5,345 nt of DNA from an uncultured Litorilinea sp. Its GTDB lineage: Bacteria; Chloroflexota; Anaerolineae; Caldilineales; Caldilineaceae. Positions 4,050-5,345 of this stretch are shown one piece after another. The position numbers and the translations under genes were made by a program. The notes beneath the pieces were generated by a model. The model was given only the letters and a program-made list of their open reading frames with translations, did not search any database and was not told the origin of the DNA. The stretch covers positions 1 through 5,345 of the forward strand of contig CAKZVN010000277.1 in NCBI GenBank assembly GCA_937922105.1, in the 5' to 3' direction. Numbering within the stretch: position 1 is the first letter of the stretch; each line of letters opens with the position of its first letter.

Positions 4050-5345
4050 ACCCAGCCGCAAGGCCTCAAACTGGCGCCGGTAGAAGGCGGCGGAGATGAT
4101 CAGCAACTCCAACACGATCATTACCCCGGCGAAAAACAGCGCCAACGGCCAAATCGCTTCCTGGGCGATCATGGGAATCAGCGGGGGGAGAATCGTCTCC
4201 CCCCCGACGCCCATGCGGAAAAGCGGCACAAAGAAATACGCCGCCAGCGACCCGCACACCACCCCGGCAATTGCCCCGTAAGCCGTTAAAAATGCGTACT
4301 CCAACGCCACCTGCCCCACCACTTCCCCGCGCCGCAACCCTACCGCGCGCAGCACGGAAAATTGGTAGAGCCGCTCATGCAGCGACGCATAGCTGTAGGT
4401 CAGCAATCCTAGCGCCGCCATCAACGCCGCAGCCAAAAAGCTCACCGTCAGCGTACCGAAGACACCCACTCGCTGCAACACCGCCTGCTCGCTGTTGAGC
4501 AGCGCATCGCTCACCTGCACATCCGTCAACCCGATCCCTGTCCCCTCCACTGCGCGGCGCACCTCCGCCGCGTCCGCGCCCGGTTCCAGCCGCAGCCAGA
4601 TGCGATGGGGCATCACCACGCCGAAATAGTCAATGATATGCTCCAAATTCCCCACCACCACGACCTGATTGGCCTGGACTGTGGGGAAGTAGGTATAGGT
4701 TCCCACGATCGTAAAACGGTCGCGAATGCTGAGACCGAATTCCGGGATCACCAACAGCGAAATTTGATCGCCGACGCGTAACAGGTTGCGCTCCAGAAAC
4801 TCCTGGCTGACCAAAATCCCGTCCGGGAATTGAGCCAAACGATTCATCAAACCGCCCAGTGACTCCGCGGCAAAATCGCTGCGAAACCACGCGGTCAGGG
4901 GGAAGTCCAACCGGTCCAGCGCCATGAAGCGCGCGCTGATGCCTCCTCCCGTCCCCGCCAAGTAGATCTCCGCCGTGTAATTACCGATGCGCGCCGCGTG
5001 CGCCACGCCGGGCAGCGCCGAAAACTCATCCACCGGCGGCACCCATTCCATCCCCGGCATCGTACCCGGCTCTGCCAGCGCGCGCACCTCTGAGAAGGGC
5101 GTGAAGGTCATGTCCGCGCCCACGCTGTGACGCACGCGGTCAGCCAACCAGCGGTCCATGCTGGCAGCCATGGAGAGGGTATAGACGCCCAGCGCCAACG
5201 ACACAATCACCAACAACAGCGGGTTGATGTAGGCATGGCTCTGGCGCCCCAGCTGGCGCATGGCTAAATAGCCAGGGAACCATCCAATCCAATGCGCGGT
5301 CAAATCCAACGTGCGCATGATCAGCGGAAAACCGCGCATGGCAAG
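4038..5345 (-). CDS. MacB/FtsX-type ABC transporter permease, C-terminal part (N-terminus outside window)
   Basis: This is an inner-membrane permease subunit of a type VII (MacB/LolE/FtsX-like) ABC transporter. The frame stays open through the right edge, so the ATG at 5339 is probably internal. Counting from it: a membrane helix at about 38-58 (NPLLLVIVSLALGVYTLS), a large extracytoplasmic MacB-PCD-like domain (about 60-290), then three helices near 294-318, 347-373 and 397-418. The cytoplasmic stretch LYQFSVLRAVGLRRGEV (324-340) is the FtsX hallmark. The 37 residues before the first helix (GYLAMRQLGRQSHAYINP) look like the cytoplasmic link between two repeated modules of a long permease, so a first module may lie outside. 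The ATPase partner is not visible. Substrate is unknown; family members move lipoproteins, peptides or drugs, or transmit force. It ends 19 nt from the convergent thrC. Confidence 0.85.
   Translation of the reverse strand, partial: LAMRGFPLIMRTLDLTAHWIGWFPGYLAMRQLGRQSHAYINPLLLVIVSLALGVYTLSMAASMDRWLADRVRHSVGADMTFTPFSEVRALAEPGTMPGMEWVPPVDEFSALPGVAHAARIGNYTAEIYLAGTGGGISARFMALDRLDFPLTAWFRSDFAAESLGGLMNRLAQFPDGILVSQEFLERNLLRVGDQISLLVIPEFGLSIRDRFTIVGTYTYFPTVQANQVVVVGNLEHIIDYFGVVMPHRIWLRLEPGADAAEVRRAVEGTGIGLTDVQVSDALLNSEQAVLQRVGVFGTLTVSFLAAALMAALGLLTYSYASLHERLYQFSVLRAVGLRRGEVVGQVALEYAFLTAYGAIAGVVCGSLAAYFFVPLFRMGVGGETILPPLIPMIAQEAIWPLALFFAGVMIVLELLIISAAFYRRQFEALRLGHHG

Overview
The window is GC-rich bacterial DNA, densely coding, with five genes of ordinary metabolic, lipid and transport type. 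I see no rRNA, tRNA, CRISPR array, insertion sequence or phage gene. The gene style (GC-rich codon choice, a PlsY with a GARN-type motif 1, a MacB/FtsX-type permease of tandem-module type) would fit Chloroflexota (Caldilineae/Anaerolineae-like). That is a weak inference from memory, not something the sequence proves.

Layout. Positions 1-465 (minus) hold the first 155 codons of a GNAT-fold acyltransferase that runs off the left edge. It starts with TTG behind a strong GGAGG. Positions 517-1107 (minus) encode PlsY, the membrane glycerol-3-phosphate acyltransferase; with the GNAT gene 51 nt behind it, the two look like one leftward operon. Positions 1108-1385 are a divergent control region. It carries a good rightward promoter (TTGACA, 17 nt, TACCAT), a weak leftward -10 (TATGAT), and between them a perfect 10-bp inverted repeat. 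One arm of this repeat recurs downstream of the rightward start site. Positions 1386-2822 (plus) encode a GabD-like aldehyde dehydrogenase, followed 2 nt later by thrC, threonine synthase (2825-4018, plus). These two are a translationally tight rightward operon. Positions 4038-5345 (minus) are the C-terminal part of a MacB/FtsX-type ABC transporter permease that enters from the right edge and converges on thrC with a 19-nt gap.

How the genes work together. PlsY makes lysophosphatidic acid for membrane lipid synthesis; the co-directional GNAT has an atypical cofactor loop, so it may use an acyl donor other than acetyl-CoA (inference). The ALDH and threonine synthase pair links aldehyde oxidation to the aspartate-family amino acid pathway, but the substrate link is not evident. 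The dyad between the two operons could let one regulator control both. I found no strong sign of a new defence or mobile system. The items most worth checking are the divergent dyad, the GNAT acyl donor and the atypical cofactor residue of the ALDH.
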